Below, in pieces: positions 41,649-51,500 of a stretch of DNA of 64,000 nt. Each line of letters begins with the position of its first letter. Within the stretch, counting starts at the first letter, position 1. The notes under the pieces are model-generated. The model worked only from the letters and a program-made list of their open reading frames with translations. It was not told the DNA's origin and did not search any database. This DNA comes from Sandaracinus amylolyticus (lineage in GTDB: Bacteria; Myxococcota_A; Polyangia; Polyangiales; Sandaracinaceae), in assembly GCF_000737325.1 (NCBI RefSeq), contig NZ_CP011125.1, positions 2,914,001 to 2,978,000 on the forward strand. The letters run 5' to 3'. A program made the translations under genes and the position numbers.

Positions 41649-42248
41649 ATGCCGGGGATCGCGCTGATCGGGTGGATCGTCTACGTCGGGATCGCGTTCG
41701 GGCTGCGCACGTGGATGCAGATCCGCGCGACCGGCGAGAGCGGCTTCGTCGGTCTTCGTCCTGGCGCCAGCGCGCTCGAGCGCTTCGCGGGCGTGCTGAT
41801 GGTGCTCGCGTTCCTCGCGTCGCTGCTCGCGCCGATCGCCGTGTCGCTCTCGCTGGACGTGCTGCTGCTCCGCGATGACGCGATCGCGATCCCCGGCGGC
41901 GCGCTGATCGCGCTCGGCACGGTCGCGACGCTGCACGCGCAGCTCGTCATGCGCGAGTCGTGGCGCATCGGCGTCGACCCGAGCGCGCGCACCGAGCTCG
42001 TCACGCGCGGCCCGTTCCGCCTCGTGCGCAACCCGATCTTCTCCGCGATGATCCTCGCGAGCGTCGGCCTCGCGCTCGCGTGCCCGAGCGTGCTCGGGCT
42101 GGTCGCGCCGATCGCGCTGCTCGTCGCGCTCGAGCTCCAGGTGCGCATCGTCGAGGAGCCCTACCTCGCGCGCGTGCACGGCGAGGCGTACCGCGCCTAC
42201 GCGCGCCGCGTCGGACGCTTCGTGCCCGGCGTCGGCCGGCTCGCGTGA
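41649..42248 (+). CDS. Isoprenylcysteine carboxyl methyltransferase-like membrane protein
   Basis: A 199-residue membrane protein with about five helices. The C-terminal half has the ICMT/phospholipid-methyltransferase signature: LVTRGPFRLVRNPIFSAMIL, then EEPYLARVHGEAYRAYARRVGRFVP, in which the RNP and EE positions bind SAM. In bacteria such enzymes methylate small or lipid substrates; the target here is unknown. ATG 41649 follows GAGGAGG. It is divergent from a tetR gene with a shared palindrome and is followed 2 bases later by a DUF6328-like gene. Confidence 0.87.
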   Translation: MPGIALIGWIVYVGIAFGLRTWMQIRATGESGFVGLRPGASALERFAGVLMVLAFLASLLAPIAVSLSLDVLLLRDDAIAIPGGALIALGTVATLHAQLVMRESWRIGVDPSARTELVTRGPFRLVRNPIFSAMILASVGLALACPSVLGLVAPIALLVALELQVRIVEEPYLARVHGEAYRAYARRVGRFVPGVGRLA

Positions 42249-42250
42249 CT

Positions 42251-42778
42251 ATGTGCTCGGGCATGCGCACCGAGAGCCGACAGGAGCGCGACGACCGCGA
42301 GCTGCACGAGCTCGTCGGCGAGCTCCGCGTCGTGCTGCCCGGCGCCACGGTGCTCTTCGCGTTCCTGCTCACGGTCCCGTTCGCGGATCGCTGGGACGAG
42401 CTGCCGCAGCTCGAGCGCGCGTTCTTCTTCAGCGCGTTCCTCACGTCGGGGCTCGCCATCGTGCTGCTCGTCGGAGTCAGCGCGTACCACCGCCTGCGCG
42501 GCCATCCCTACGACAAACACGGGCTCGTCCGCACCGCCAGCCGGCAGACGATCGGGGCGCTGGGGCTCCTCGCGATCGCGCTCTCCGCGTCGATGTTCGT
42601 CGTCGGCTCGTTCGTGTACGAGCGCGCGCTCGGTGCGATCGCCGCGCTCGTCGTGATGGTCGCGGCGGTCGGGACGTGGTTCGCGCTGCCGCTCGCGCGT
42701 CGCCATCGCGCCCGCGCGCGCGATCAGCGCGAGGGACGTTGGGGCGCGGGGCAACACGACGCCGCGCAAGGATCGTGA
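42251..42778 (+). CDS. DUF6328-type small membrane protein
   Basis: A 175-residue protein with a charged N-terminus ([35 protein letters not shown]). Three or four membrane helices follow, with the pattern [31 protein letters not shown] then [21 protein letters not shown]. This corresponds to the actinobacterial/proteobacterial family usually called DUF6328, of unknown function. ATG 42251 starts 2 bases after the previous stop; ATG 42263 is possible. Its end overlaps the convergent ferrochelatase gene by 55 bases. Confidence 0.75.
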   Translation: MCSGMRTESRQERDDRELHELVGELRVVLPGATVLFAFLLTVPFADRWDELPQLERAFFFSAFLTSGLAIVLLVGVSAYHRLRGHPYDKHGLVRTASRQTIGALGLLAIALSASMFVVGSFVYERALGAIAALVVMVAAVGTWFALPLARRHRARARDQREGRWGAGQHDAAQGS

Positions 42779-43728
42779 TCGTTCCCCAGCGTCGTCAGCG
42801 CGCGCTTCGGCGCGGCCGCGAGCTTCTCCTGCACGAGCTCGCGCATCGCGGCGACGAACGCGGGATGCGTGCCCACCGTCCCGGCGCGCACGAGCCGTAG
42901 ACCGAGCTCGCCGGCGCGCGCCTTCGCTTCGTGATCGAGATCCCAGACCACCTCCATGTGGTCCGACGTGAAGCCGATCGGGATCACCACCACCGGCTGC
43001 GCGCGATCCTCGCTCGCCAGACGCGCCAGCACGTCGAGCACGTCGGGCTCGAGCCACGGCACCTGCGGCGGACCGCTGCGGCTCTGCCAGCACAGCTCCC
43101 ACGTGTCGTGCGCCACGCCGCGCGCGACGAGCTCGCACATCGCGCGCAGCTGCGCTTCGTACGGCGACGTGCGCGCCATCGACATCGGGATCGAGTGCGC
43201 GGTGAAGAGCAGGCGCGCGCGCTCGCCGTCGATCGTCCCGAGCGCGTCGCGCACCCGCGCGATCTGCGCGTCGGCGAAGCCCGGATGATCGAAGTAGAGC
43301 CGCAGCTTCTCGATCTCCGGCGCGCCCTCGCCGACGCTCGCCCGCGCGCGCTCGATGTCCTCGCGATACTGACGGCACCCCGAGTAGCTGCCGAACGCCG
43401 AAGTGACGAGCGCGAGCGCGCGCCGGACTCCGTCGTCCTTCATGCGACGCACGGTGTCCTCGAGCATCGGGTGCCAGTTGCGGTTGCCCCAGTAGACCGG
43501 GAGCGTGATGCCGTGCGCGCGGAGCTCGCGCTCGAGCGCGTCGATCAGCGCGCGCACCTGGCCGTTGATGGGCGAGACACCGCCGAAGTGATGGTAGTGC
43601 TCGGCGACCTCGAGCAGGCGCTCGCGCGGGATGCCGCGACCTCGCGTGACGTTCTCGAGGAAGGGCATCACGTCGGCGTCGCCCTCCGGGCCGCCGAACG
43701 AGAGGACGAGCAGCGCGTCGTAGGTCAC
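42724..43728 (-). CDS. hemH: Ferrochelatase
   Basis: A 334-residue ferrochelatase, which inserts Fe2+ into protoporphyrin IX in the last step of haem synthesis. Family signs: [11 protein letters not shown] at the start, [28 protein letters not shown], the catalytic His in [31 protein letters not shown] and [11 protein letters not shown]. The C-terminal tail [14 protein letters not shown] has three cysteines close together, as in ferrochelatases that carry a [2Fe-2S] cluster (reported for myxobacteria). GTG 43728 is preferred; an earlier start at 43815 adds Arg-rich residues unlike the family. Confidence 0.95.
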   Translation of the reverse strand: MTYDALLVLSFGGPEGDADVMPFLENVTRGRGIPRERLLEVAEHYHHFGGVSPINGQVRALIDALERELRAHGITLPVYWGNRNWHPMLEDTVRRMKDDGVRRALALVTSAFGSYSGCRQYREDIERARASVGEGAPEIEKLRLYFDHPGFADAQIARVRDALGTIDGERARLLFTAHSIPMSMARTSPYEAQLRAMCELVARGVAHDTWELCWQSRSGPPQVPWLEPDVLDVLARLASEDRAQPVVVIPIGFTSDHMEVVWDLDHEAKARAGELGLRLVRAGTVGTHPAFVAAMRELVQEKLAAAPKRALTTLGNDHDPCAASCCPAPQRPSR

Positions 43729-43750
43729 GACGCCGCGTTCTAGACGCACG

Positions 43751-43987
43751 TCACGGCGCCGTCGAGGTCGCGGCTCGACGCGCCCCGAGCGCCGCGAGCC
43801 GGCCGCGCGGCACACGACGAGGCACCAGCCGTCGCGAGAAACGTCGCGCGCGGCGCGCCGCGCGGAGGCTCTCGCTGATCCACGTGACCAGGCCGGCGAG
43901 CAGCACCGGCGCGAGCCAGACGACGCTCGCCGCGATCAGCAGCATCCCAGTCCCGGCCAGGCTCCAGAGGTTCGGGTCGGCAATCAT
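43751..43987 (-). CDS. Small membrane protein, 78 aa
   Basis: A 78-residue protein beginning MIADPNLWS, with one or two membrane segments ([28 protein letters not shown]) and a very basic tail ([20 protein letters not shown]). ATG 43987 is chosen because an earlier ATG at 44011 lies within a 15-bp palindrome and a promoter is spaced for a start near 43991. No family is recognised. It ends 22 bases before the ferrochelatase start on the same strand, so it may share a transcript with hemH. Confidence 0.55.
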   Translation of the reverse strand: MIADPNLWSLAGTGMLLIAASVVWLAPVLLAGLVTWISESLRAARRARRFSRRLVPRRVPRGRLAALGARRAATSTAP

Positions 43988-43989
43988 GA

Positions 43990-44026
43990 TGACGCAATGC
44001 GTAAGCGCCATGACGCGACGCGTCAA
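43990..44026 (-). promoter_or_regulatory. Promoter with two 15-bp palindromic operators
   Basis: On the minus strand TTGACG (44021-44026) and TACGCA (43998-44003) are 17 bases apart. A perfect palindrome TGACGCGACGCGTCA (44011-44025) covers the -35, and a close copy TGACGCAATGCGTAA (43990-44004) covers the -10. Their centres are 21 bases apart, two helical turns. A looser GCGTAA/TTACGC pair lies upstream (44053-44074). Confidence 0.6.
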
Positions 44027-44082
44027 GAGCGCGGCACACGGACGCCGAAGCTGCGTAATTGCGCGCAGTTACGCCCCATGCG

Positions 44083-45483
44083 TCAGCGCGTCGCGAGGGT
44101 GATCGCGAACACCAGCACGGCGAGCGCGGCGACGATCCACCACGCGATGACGCCGCGCGTCAGCGGCATCGTGCGAGGCGGCGGCTCGGGCTTCGCGCGC
44201 GGCGTCGGGGGCGCGAGCGGCGTCCCGCCCGCGCGCGTCTCGCCGGTCTCGTCGAAGATGGACGGCAGCACCGGCGTCGCCGCGTCGGGCTCCATCGGCA
44301 CCTCGATGACGATCGACCGCAGCTGCTCGCGATGGGTCAGGCTCATCGCTTCGATCTGCGTCGGCGCGTCGTCGTCCGTGTCGCCGATCGGATCGCTCTC
44401 GAGCGCGGACGCGCGATCGAACTCCGCCGACACGGCCGGCGGCGCGGGCAGCTCGATGCGCACCGTCGACGTCGCGGCGATGCGCGCGCGCAGCTTCGGC
44501 GCGTCGGTGTAGCGCAGCGCGCGGTGCACCTCGCGCAGGCTCTCGAGCATCTCGTCCGCCGAGGCCCAGCGATCCTCCTTGCGGAACGCGAGCGCACGAT
44601 CGACCAGCGACGCGACGAGCTCGGGCACCGCGGGCGCGACGTCGCGCACCTTCGGCGCGGGCTCGCGCGTCGCCTTCATCAGGAGCTCGAGGTGCGTGCT
44701 CCCGCGGTGCACCGTGTGCCCGGTGAGCACGCGGAACATCGACGCGCCCGCGGCCCACACGTCCGTGCGTGCGTCGACGAGCTCCCAGTCTCCGCGCGCT
44801 TGCTCCGGCGCCATGTACGCCGGCGTCCCGAGCAGGAACCCGTGGTGCGTCGCCGCCGATCCGCGCGAGACCTCGAGCAGCCGCGCGATCCCGAAGTCGA
44901 GCAGCTTCACGCGCCCGTCGACGCACAAGAAGACGTTCTCGGGCTTCACGTCGCGGTGCACGATCCCCTTCGCGTGCGCGACCGCGAGCACCTCGAGCAC
45001 CTGCTCCGCGACCGCGAGCGTCTCCGGCGCGCCGAGCTGCACGCGGCGCGTCGCGAAGCTCTCGAGGCTCTCGCCGTCGAGCAGCTCCATCACCAGGAAG
45101 ATCGCGCCGTCCTCGGCCTCGTCGTCGTCGAGCACGCGCACCACGCCGGGGTGCCCGACCGAGTTCGCGAGGTAGCCCTCGCGCAGGAAGCGCCGCTTCG
45201 CCTCCTCGGTCGCGACCAGCGGGTGCAGCATCTTGATCGCGACGCGGCTCCCGTTGCGGTGCGTCGCTGCGTACACCGCGGCCATCCCGCCCACGCCGAG
45301 CAGCGCATCGAGCCGCCACTTGCGGCGCACGGTCTTGCCGAGCCGCGCCTTCGACACGCGCAGGTACGGATCGCCCTGATCGCGGCTCGGCTCGCCGGCC
45401 GCCGAGCCGCTGCGCGCGCGTACGTGCGTGCCGCTCTCGCTCAAACGGTGAGACCCCCCGATCGCCTCGACGGTACCCGACAT
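44083..45483 (-). CDS. Hanks-type Ser/Thr protein kinase with C-terminal membrane anchor
   Basis: A 466-residue eukaryotic-like kinase. The domain (about 55-325) has LLGVGGMAAVY, Lys in VAIKML, HRDVKPENVF, LLDFGIARL, a GTPAYMAPEQ activation loop and a late DRALAFRKEDRWASADEM. The N-terminal ~50 residues are polar and disordered. After the kinase domain comes a juxtamembrane region rich in Asp, Thr and Pro (possible autophosphorylation sites), then a single helix at the very end (GVIAWWIVAALAVLVFAITL), so almost all of the protein is cytoplasmic. It is 19 bases downstream of the cytochrome gene on the same strand. Confidence 0.94.
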   Translation of the reverse strand: MSGTVEAIGGSHRLSESGTHVRARSGSAAGEPSRDQGDPYLRVSKARLGKTVRRKWRLDALLGVGGMAAVYAATHRNGSRVAIKMLHPLVATEEAKRRFLREGYLANSVGHPGVVRVLDDDEAEDGAIFLVMELLDGESLESFATRRVQLGAPETLAVAEQVLEVLAVAHAKGIVHRDVKPENVFLCVDGRVKLLDFGIARLLEVSRGSAATHHGFLLGTPAYMAPEQARGDWELVDARTDVWAAGASMFRVLTGHTVHRGSTHLELLMKATREPAPKVRDVAPAVPELVASLVDRALAFRKEDRWASADEMLESLREVHRALRYTDAPKLRARIAATSTVRIELPAPPAVSAEFDRASALESDPIGDTDDDAPTQIEAMSLTHREQLRSIVIEVPMEPDAATPVLPSIFDETGETRAGGTPLAPPTPRAKPEPPPRTMPLTRGVIAWWIVAALAVLVFAITLATR

Positions 45484-45502
45484 CGGCCGTCGCTGGCGAG
45501 CG

Positions 45503-46426
45503 TCACTCCACGGTCTGCAGGTAGGTCCAGAGCGCCGTGACCTCGTCGTCGGTCATGCCCGCGTAGTAGCGGGACGGCATGAACGGGTGCATCGCGACGC
45601 CGCCCGGCTTCTGCCCGCGGCGCAGCGCGCGCTCGAAGTCCGCCTGCGTCCAGCCCGTCATGCCGCGACGACCGATCCCCGGCACCGGCGGCGTGCCCGG
45701 CGGCGCGGCTGCCATCACCTGGCCCTGGAAGTCGCGCCCGTGGCAGCCGGTGCACATGCGCGCGAGGTACTCGCCGTGCTCGAGCGTCGGGCCGGGCGCG
45801 ACCGCCGCGGGCAGCGTCACGTCGTGATCGATCAGCTCCGCGCTCACGGCCGGCAGCTCGCCCGTCGCGATCAGCACCTGCGCGAGGGGCGTGAGCTCGA
45901 TCGTCGTCTCGCGATCGACCGGGGGCACGGTGCGCGCGTACGCGATCAGCGCCGCGAGGTCGGGCGCCGAGAGGTGCGTGTAGTCCTCCGAGGGCATGAT
46001 CACGAGCGAGCGATGGTCGCTCCCGACGCCGTGCAGGATCGCGCGCGCCCAGTCGTCCGCGTCGAGCGCGCCGCCGACGCCGCCGCGCCCCGTCGTCAGG
46101 TTCGAGCCCATCACGCGCCCGAGCGCGGGCTCGTCGACGAACGCGCGTCCCCCGAGGTCGTCCCCGTGGCACTCGACGCACGCGCACACGTGACGCAGCA
46201 GGTGCTCGCCGCGCGCGAGCGACGCCGCGTCGCTCGGCAGCTCGAGCGCCGGCACCGCGACGTCCCACGTGCGCTCGAGCCGCGATCCCACGCTCGTGTA
46301 GGCCCACCCGACCAACCCGGCGGCCCCCACCACCAGCGCGCCGACCACCACGGCGATCGCGATCAGCACCTTCCTCGTGCGGCTCGTCGCGCTCCTGTGC
46401 GCAGGGGTCCCACTGCCGTCGGCCAT
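45503..46426 (-). CDS. Membrane-anchored diheme cytochrome c
   Basis: A 307-residue protein with one N-terminal membrane helix (VLIAIAVVVGALVVGAAGLVGWAY) and two cytochrome c domains in the periplasm. Haem attachment sites are CVECH (in HVCACVECHGDDLGG) and CTGCH (in RMCTGCHGRDFQGQ). Candidate Met ligands are in VIMPSEDY and HPFMPSRYY. The family is often linked to alcohol dehydrogenase cytochrome subunits or other electron carriers; no dehydrogenase lies next to it. ATG 46426 follows GAGGAG. It is divergent from purQ. Confidence 0.9.
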   Translation of the reverse strand: MADGSGTPAHRSATSRTRKVLIAIAVVVGALVVGAAGLVGWAYTSVGSRLERTWDVAVPALELPSDAASLARGEHLLRHVCACVECHGDDLGGRAFVDEPALGRVMGSNLTTGRGGVGGALDADDWARAILHGVGSDHRSLVIMPSEDYTHLSAPDLAALIAYARTVPPVDRETTIELTPLAQVLIATGELPAVSAELIDHDVTLPAAVAPGPTLEHGEYLARMCTGCHGRDFQGQVMAAAPPGTPPVPGIGRRGMTGWTQADFERALRRGQKPGGVAMHPFMPSRYYAGMTDDEVTALWTYLQTVE

Positions 46427-46602
46427 CGCTCGCGTTCTCCTCGAAGGGCGATTCCGACACTCGTGTGACGCGCTGTCGATTCTAAGAACTCCCTAACCTC
46501 ACGCCCGCCCGTTCGCGGCGTTGCCGCACCCCACCTCCGTCCGTATCCTCCGCGCGCGCTGAGGGCCCCCCTGCCTGCTCGCGCGCACGAAAGGGAGAGC
46601 GG

Positions 46603-47306
<704 letters not shown>

Positions 47307-47310
<4 letters not shown>

Positions 47311-49643
47311 GCACGCAATCCGAGACGACGCTGCCCGGCGCGCCCGTGCCGTTCCCCGGCGAGCCCCAGGTGAGCGCGCAGCTCGCCGCGACGATGGGCG
47401 TCGATCAGAGCGAGTGGCAGCGCATCCTGAAGGCGCTGGGGCGCGAGCCTACGTACGCCGAGCTCGGCGTGTTCAGCGTGATGTGGAGCGAGCACTGCTC
47501 GTACAAGAGCTCGCGCATCCACCTCCGCAAGCTGCCCACCAAGGGCCCGAAGGTCGTGCAGGGCCCCGGCGAGAACGCGGGCGCGGTCGACATCGGCGAC
47601 GGCTACTGCGCCGTGTTCAAGATGGAGTCGCACAACCATCCCTCGTACATCGAGCCCTACCAGGGCGCGGCGACGGGCGTCGGCGGCATCCTCCGCGACG
47701 TGTTCACGATGGGCGCGCGGCCGGTCGCGAACCTCAACTCGCTTCGCTTCGGTCGCCCCGATCACCCGCGCACCCCCGAGCTGCTGCGCGGCGTCGTCGC
47801 GGGCATCGGCGGGTACGGCAACTCGATCGGCGTGCCCACGGTCGGCGGCGAGGTGCAGTTCGACGCGAGCTACGACGGGAACATCCTCGTCAACGCGTTC
47901 ACCGTCGGCATCGCGCGCAGCGAGGGGCTCTTCTTCGGCAAGGCCGAGGGCCTGGGCAACCCGGTGATCTACGTGGGCTCGCGCACCGGTCGCGACGGCA
48001 TCCACGGCGCGACGATGGCGAGCGCCGAGTTCGACGCCGAGAGCGAGAAGAAGCTCCCGACGGTGCAGGTCGGCGATCCCTTCCGCGAGAAGCTGCTGCT
48101 CGAGGCGTGCCTCGAGATCTTCGCGAAGGGCTGCCTCGTCGGCATCCAGGACATGGGCGCGGCGGGGCTCACCTCGTCGAGCGTCGAGATGGCGGCGCGC
48201 GCCGGCAACGGGCTCGAGCTCGACCTCGACGCGATCCCGCGCCGCACCTACGGCCTCACGCCGTACGAGATGCTCCTCAGCGAGTCCCAGGAGCGCATGC
48301 TCATGGTCTCGGAGGCGGGGCGCGAAGAAGAAGTCTTCGAGATCTGCCGCAAGTGGGATCTCGACTTCGCGGTCGTCGGGCGCGTGACCGACACCGGTCG
48401 CTTCGTGTGCAAGGCGACGCCGGGGCACGACCCGCTCGATCCGAAGAGCGCGCCGAAGAGCCCGCAGGTCGTGGTCGACATCCCGATCGGTCCGCTCGCC
48501 GACGAGGCGCCGCTCTACGATCGCCCGCAGGAAGCGCCGCCGCCGGTGGGTGATGCGGGCGGCCCCGCGCTCGGCGATCTCAGCGGGCTCGATCTCGCGC
48601 GCGAGCTCGTCGAGCTCGTGGGCTCGCCGAACATCGGATCGCGCGCGTGGATCTGGCGCCAGTACGATCACATCGTGCGCGCGGGCTCGGTCTTCCGGCC
48701 GGGCGAGAGCGACGCCGCGGTGGTCCGCGTCTTCTGCGGCAAGGACGGCGATCCGTCGTTCGAAGGCGCGAAGGTGAAGTACCTCGCGCTCTCGAGCGAC
48801 TGCAACGGGCGCCACGTGCTGCTCGACCCGCACGACGGCGCGGCGATGGCGGTCGCGGAGTGCGCGCGCAACATCGTGTGCTCGGGCGGCGAGCCGCTCG
48901 GCCTCACCGACTGCCTCAACTTCGCGAGCCCCCAGAAGCCCCAGACGATGTGGCGCTTCGCGCGCGCGATCGAGGGCCTGCGCGACGCGTGCACCGCGCT
49001 CGGCGTGCCGGTCGTGAGCGGCAACGTCTCGCTCTACAACGAGACCGAGGGACGCCCGATCCTGCCGACGCCGACGGTCGCGATCGTCGGCCAGCTCGCG
49101 TCGGTCGAGGATCGGCTGCGCCTCGCGTTCGCGAGCGACGGCGACCTGATCGCGCACCTCGGCACCGGCTCGCGCGGCGCGCTCGGCGGCTCGGAGTTCC
49201 GCACCCGCAAGACCGGCGTGGTCGGCGGTGATCCCGTCGGGATCGACCTCGACGCCGAGGTGAAGCTCCAGCAGTGCGTGCTCGCGCTGGCGCGCGCGCA
49301 CGTGCTGCGCTCGGCGCACGACCTGAGCGACGGCGGCTTCGCGGTGGCGCTCACCGAGAGCGCGATCGCGGGCGGCCGCGGCTGCCGCGTCACGCTCCCC
49401 GGCCACGCGGCGATCGCGAAGGCGGCGCGCCTCTTCTCCGAGGAGCCGACCCGCGTGATCGTGAGCTTCGCGAAGGAGCAGCGCGCCGAGGTCGAGCGCC
49501 TCTGCGCGCAGCACGGCGTGCCCTTCGAGGTGATCGGCGAGGTCGGCGGCGACACGGTGAGGATCGAGGAGTGCCTCGAGGTGCCGGTCGCGCAGCTCGC
49601 CGACGCGCACGCGCGCTGCCTCGAGCCGATCGTCGGCCGCTGA
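47307..49643 (+). CDS. purL: Phosphoribosylformylglycinamidine synthase, large (synthetase) subunit
   Basis: A 778-residue small-type PurL (AIRS-like ATP-binding fold, two halves). It uses FGAR, ATP and ammonia to make FGAM. Motifs are [37 protein letters not shown], the TMGARPVAN loop, [11 protein letters not shown] and, in the second half, SGNVSLYNE and [13 protein letters not shown]. Its length fits the PurL/PurQ/PurS complex. GTG 47307 overlaps the purQ stop, so the two subunits are translationally coupled and should be made in equal amounts. A VOC-family gene follows after 1 base. Confidence 0.97.
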
Positions 49644-49644
49644 C

Positions 49645-50028
49645 GTGGGCGCGCACCTCGCGCACGTCGCGTTCCTGGTCGACGAGTACGACCGCGCGAT
49701 CGAGTGGTTCACTCGATCGCTCGGGTTCGTGCTCGTCGAGGATCGCGACCTCGGCGGCGGCAAGCGCTGGGTGCGCGTCGCGCCGCCGGGCGGAGGCACC
49801 GAGCTCCTGCTCGCGCGCGCGACGACCGACGCGCAGCGCGCGACCGTCGGCCAGCAGGGCGGTGGTCGCGTGACGTGGTTCCTCCACACCGACGACTTCG
49901 CGCGCGACCACGCGGCGTTCCTCGCGCGCGGCGTGCGGTTCGTCGAGGCGCCGCGGCACGAGCCCTACGGGACCGTCGCGGTGTTCGAGGACCTCTACGG
50001 CGGCCGCTGGGACCTGATCGGCCCGTAA
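49645..50028 (+). CDS. VOC-family (glyoxalase/bleomycin-resistance-like) protein
   Basis: A 127-residue protein with two beta-alpha-beta-beta-beta modules. The pattern is LAHVAFLVDEYDRAIEWFTRSLGF, then RVTWFLHTDDFARDHAAFLARGVRF and VAVFEDLYGGRWDLIGP; His 7 and the Glu in VFEDLYG fit the metal-ligand positions. Possible roles are a lyase, isomerase or small-molecule binder; none can be fixed. GTG 49645 follows the purL stop directly, so it is probably translated from the pur transcript. Confidence 0.88.
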   Translation: MGAHLAHVAFLVDEYDRAIEWFTRSLGFVLVEDRDLGGGKRWVRVAPPGGGTELLLARATTDAQRATVGQQGGGRVTWFLHTDDFARDHAAFLARGVRFVEAPRHEPYGTVAVFEDLYGGRWDLIGP

Positions 50029-50113
50029 CGTCCACGTTCGCGGGCATGCGCGAATTCCCGAGTCGTTTCGCACACTCGAAGCGCTCGGGAGCGCCGCGCG
50101 CAGGTCGTGTCGC

Positions 50114-51457
50114 TCAGCGTGTCGCGGGGACGGGCGGTGCGGTCGCCTCGCTCGCGGTCCGCTCGCTCTCGGCTTCGCCGCTGCGCACGTACGCCCAGCG
50201 CAGCAGCGCCGGCGCGACGAGCTCGTTGATCGCGACGATGCCGAGCACCAGCGTGCCCGCCTCCGCGCCGAACGTCGGGAACGTCCGCGCGAAGAGCAGC
50301 GCGAGCGCGATCGCGAGGCCTGCCTGCGGCAGCAGACCGAAGCCCGCCCACTTCACCACCTTCTCGGGCGCGTCCGCCACGCGCGCCGCGACGCGCGTCC
50401 CGAAGAGGAGCCCGAGGCCGCGCACCAGCACGAGCACCGCGGTCGGCACGAGGAACGTCGGGATCGCGTCGAGGTGGATCGACGCGCCCGCGACCGTGAA
50501 GAAGAGCACGTAGACCGGCAGCGACGCCGCCTCGAACTCGCGACGCAGCTCGTGCCCCGAGTGCATCACGTTCTCCACGAACATCCCGGCGGCGAGCATC
50601 ATCAGCAGCGGGTCGAGGTGCAGCCGCTGCCCGACCTCCGCGGCGACGAAGCACACGGTCAGCACGAACAGATCGAGCCCGCGCTTCACCGCGCGCTGCC
50701 ACAGCGCGAGCAGCACGCCGATCATCGCGCCGATCCCCAGCGACCCGAAGAGCTCCCAGAGCAGCCGCGTGAGCGCCGCGCCCGCGTCGAACGATCCCGC
50801 GATCACCGCGGTCGCGATCGACGACGTGATCGCGAAGAGCACGATCACGAGCAGGTCCGCGAGCACGACGACCGCGAGCACCGTCTGCGCGACCGGTCCG
50901 TCCGCGCCGGTCTCCGAGCGGATCGCGACGACCACCGCGGGCGACTGCGCGACGACGACCACGCCGATCACGGCGCACACCGCGATCGTCGCGTCGATCG
51001 GCATCGCGGCGAGGAAGGGCAGGAACGGGCGCAGCAGCAGCGCCGCGAGCGAGAGCGCGAGCGCGGTGCCGCACACCGCGATGGCGCTGATCCACGCGAC
51101 CGATCGGAAGAGCGGGCGCATCGCGCGGAAGTCGATCTCGCTGCCCGCGGTGAGCGCGATGAGCGCGATCGCGACGCCGTTGACGAGCTTCATGTCGCCC
51201 ACGACGTCGCCGTCGAGGTAGGCGAGCACCGCGGGGCCGCTGACGATTCCCGCGGCGAGATAGCCGGTCAGCTTGGGCAGCCGGATCTGCGCGAAGAGCT
51301 TGCCGACGAGGTGCGAGACGATCAGCACGAAGCCGATCCCGAGCACGGTGGCGGCGGCGCGAACGCGATCGCCGCTGCCCGCGACGGCGACCGAGCGCAC
51401 CGCCTCCATGAGCCCGCCCATCGCGGCGATCAGGAGGACGCGTTGGATCGTGGTCAC
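50114..51457 (-). CDS. CPA2-family cation:proton antiporter
   Basis: A 447-residue inner-membrane protein with about 12 helices, of the KefB/NapA-like CPA2 family (Na+ or K+ against H+). Typical segments are LPKLTGYLAAGIVSGP, ALIALTAGSEIDF and VVVVAQSPAVVVAIRSE. VLADLLVIVLFAI has the single Asp of the transport site region, and FTVAGASIHLDAIP follows. There is no C-terminal TrkA-N domain, unlike Kef. The gene stands alone, divergent from nothing close, with about 40 bases to the aldehyde dehydrogenase end. Confidence 0.9.
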   Translation of the reverse strand: MTTIQRVLLIAAMGGLMEAVRSVAVAGSGDRVRAAATVLGIGFVLIVSHLVGKLFAQIRLPKLTGYLAAGIVSGPAVLAYLDGDVVGDMKLVNGVAIALIALTAGSEIDFRAMRPLFRSVAWISAIAVCGTALALSLAALLLRPFLPFLAAMPIDATIAVCAVIGVVVVAQSPAVVVAIRSETGADGPVAQTVLAVVVLADLLVIVLFAITSSIATAVIAGSFDAGAALTRLLWELFGSLGIGAMIGVLLALWQRAVKRGLDLFVLTVCFVAAEVGQRLHLDPLLMMLAAGMFVENVMHSGHELRREFEAASLPVYVLFFTVAGASIHLDAIPTFLVPTAVLVLVRGLGLLFGTRVAARVADAPEKVVKWAGFGLLPQAGLAIALALLFARTFPTFGAEAGTLVLGIVAINELVAPALLRWAYVRSGEAESERTASEATAPPVPATR

Positions 51458-51500
51458 CCGCGCAGCGTACGTGGCCGCGCGGGTGACTGCTCGGGTTTCT

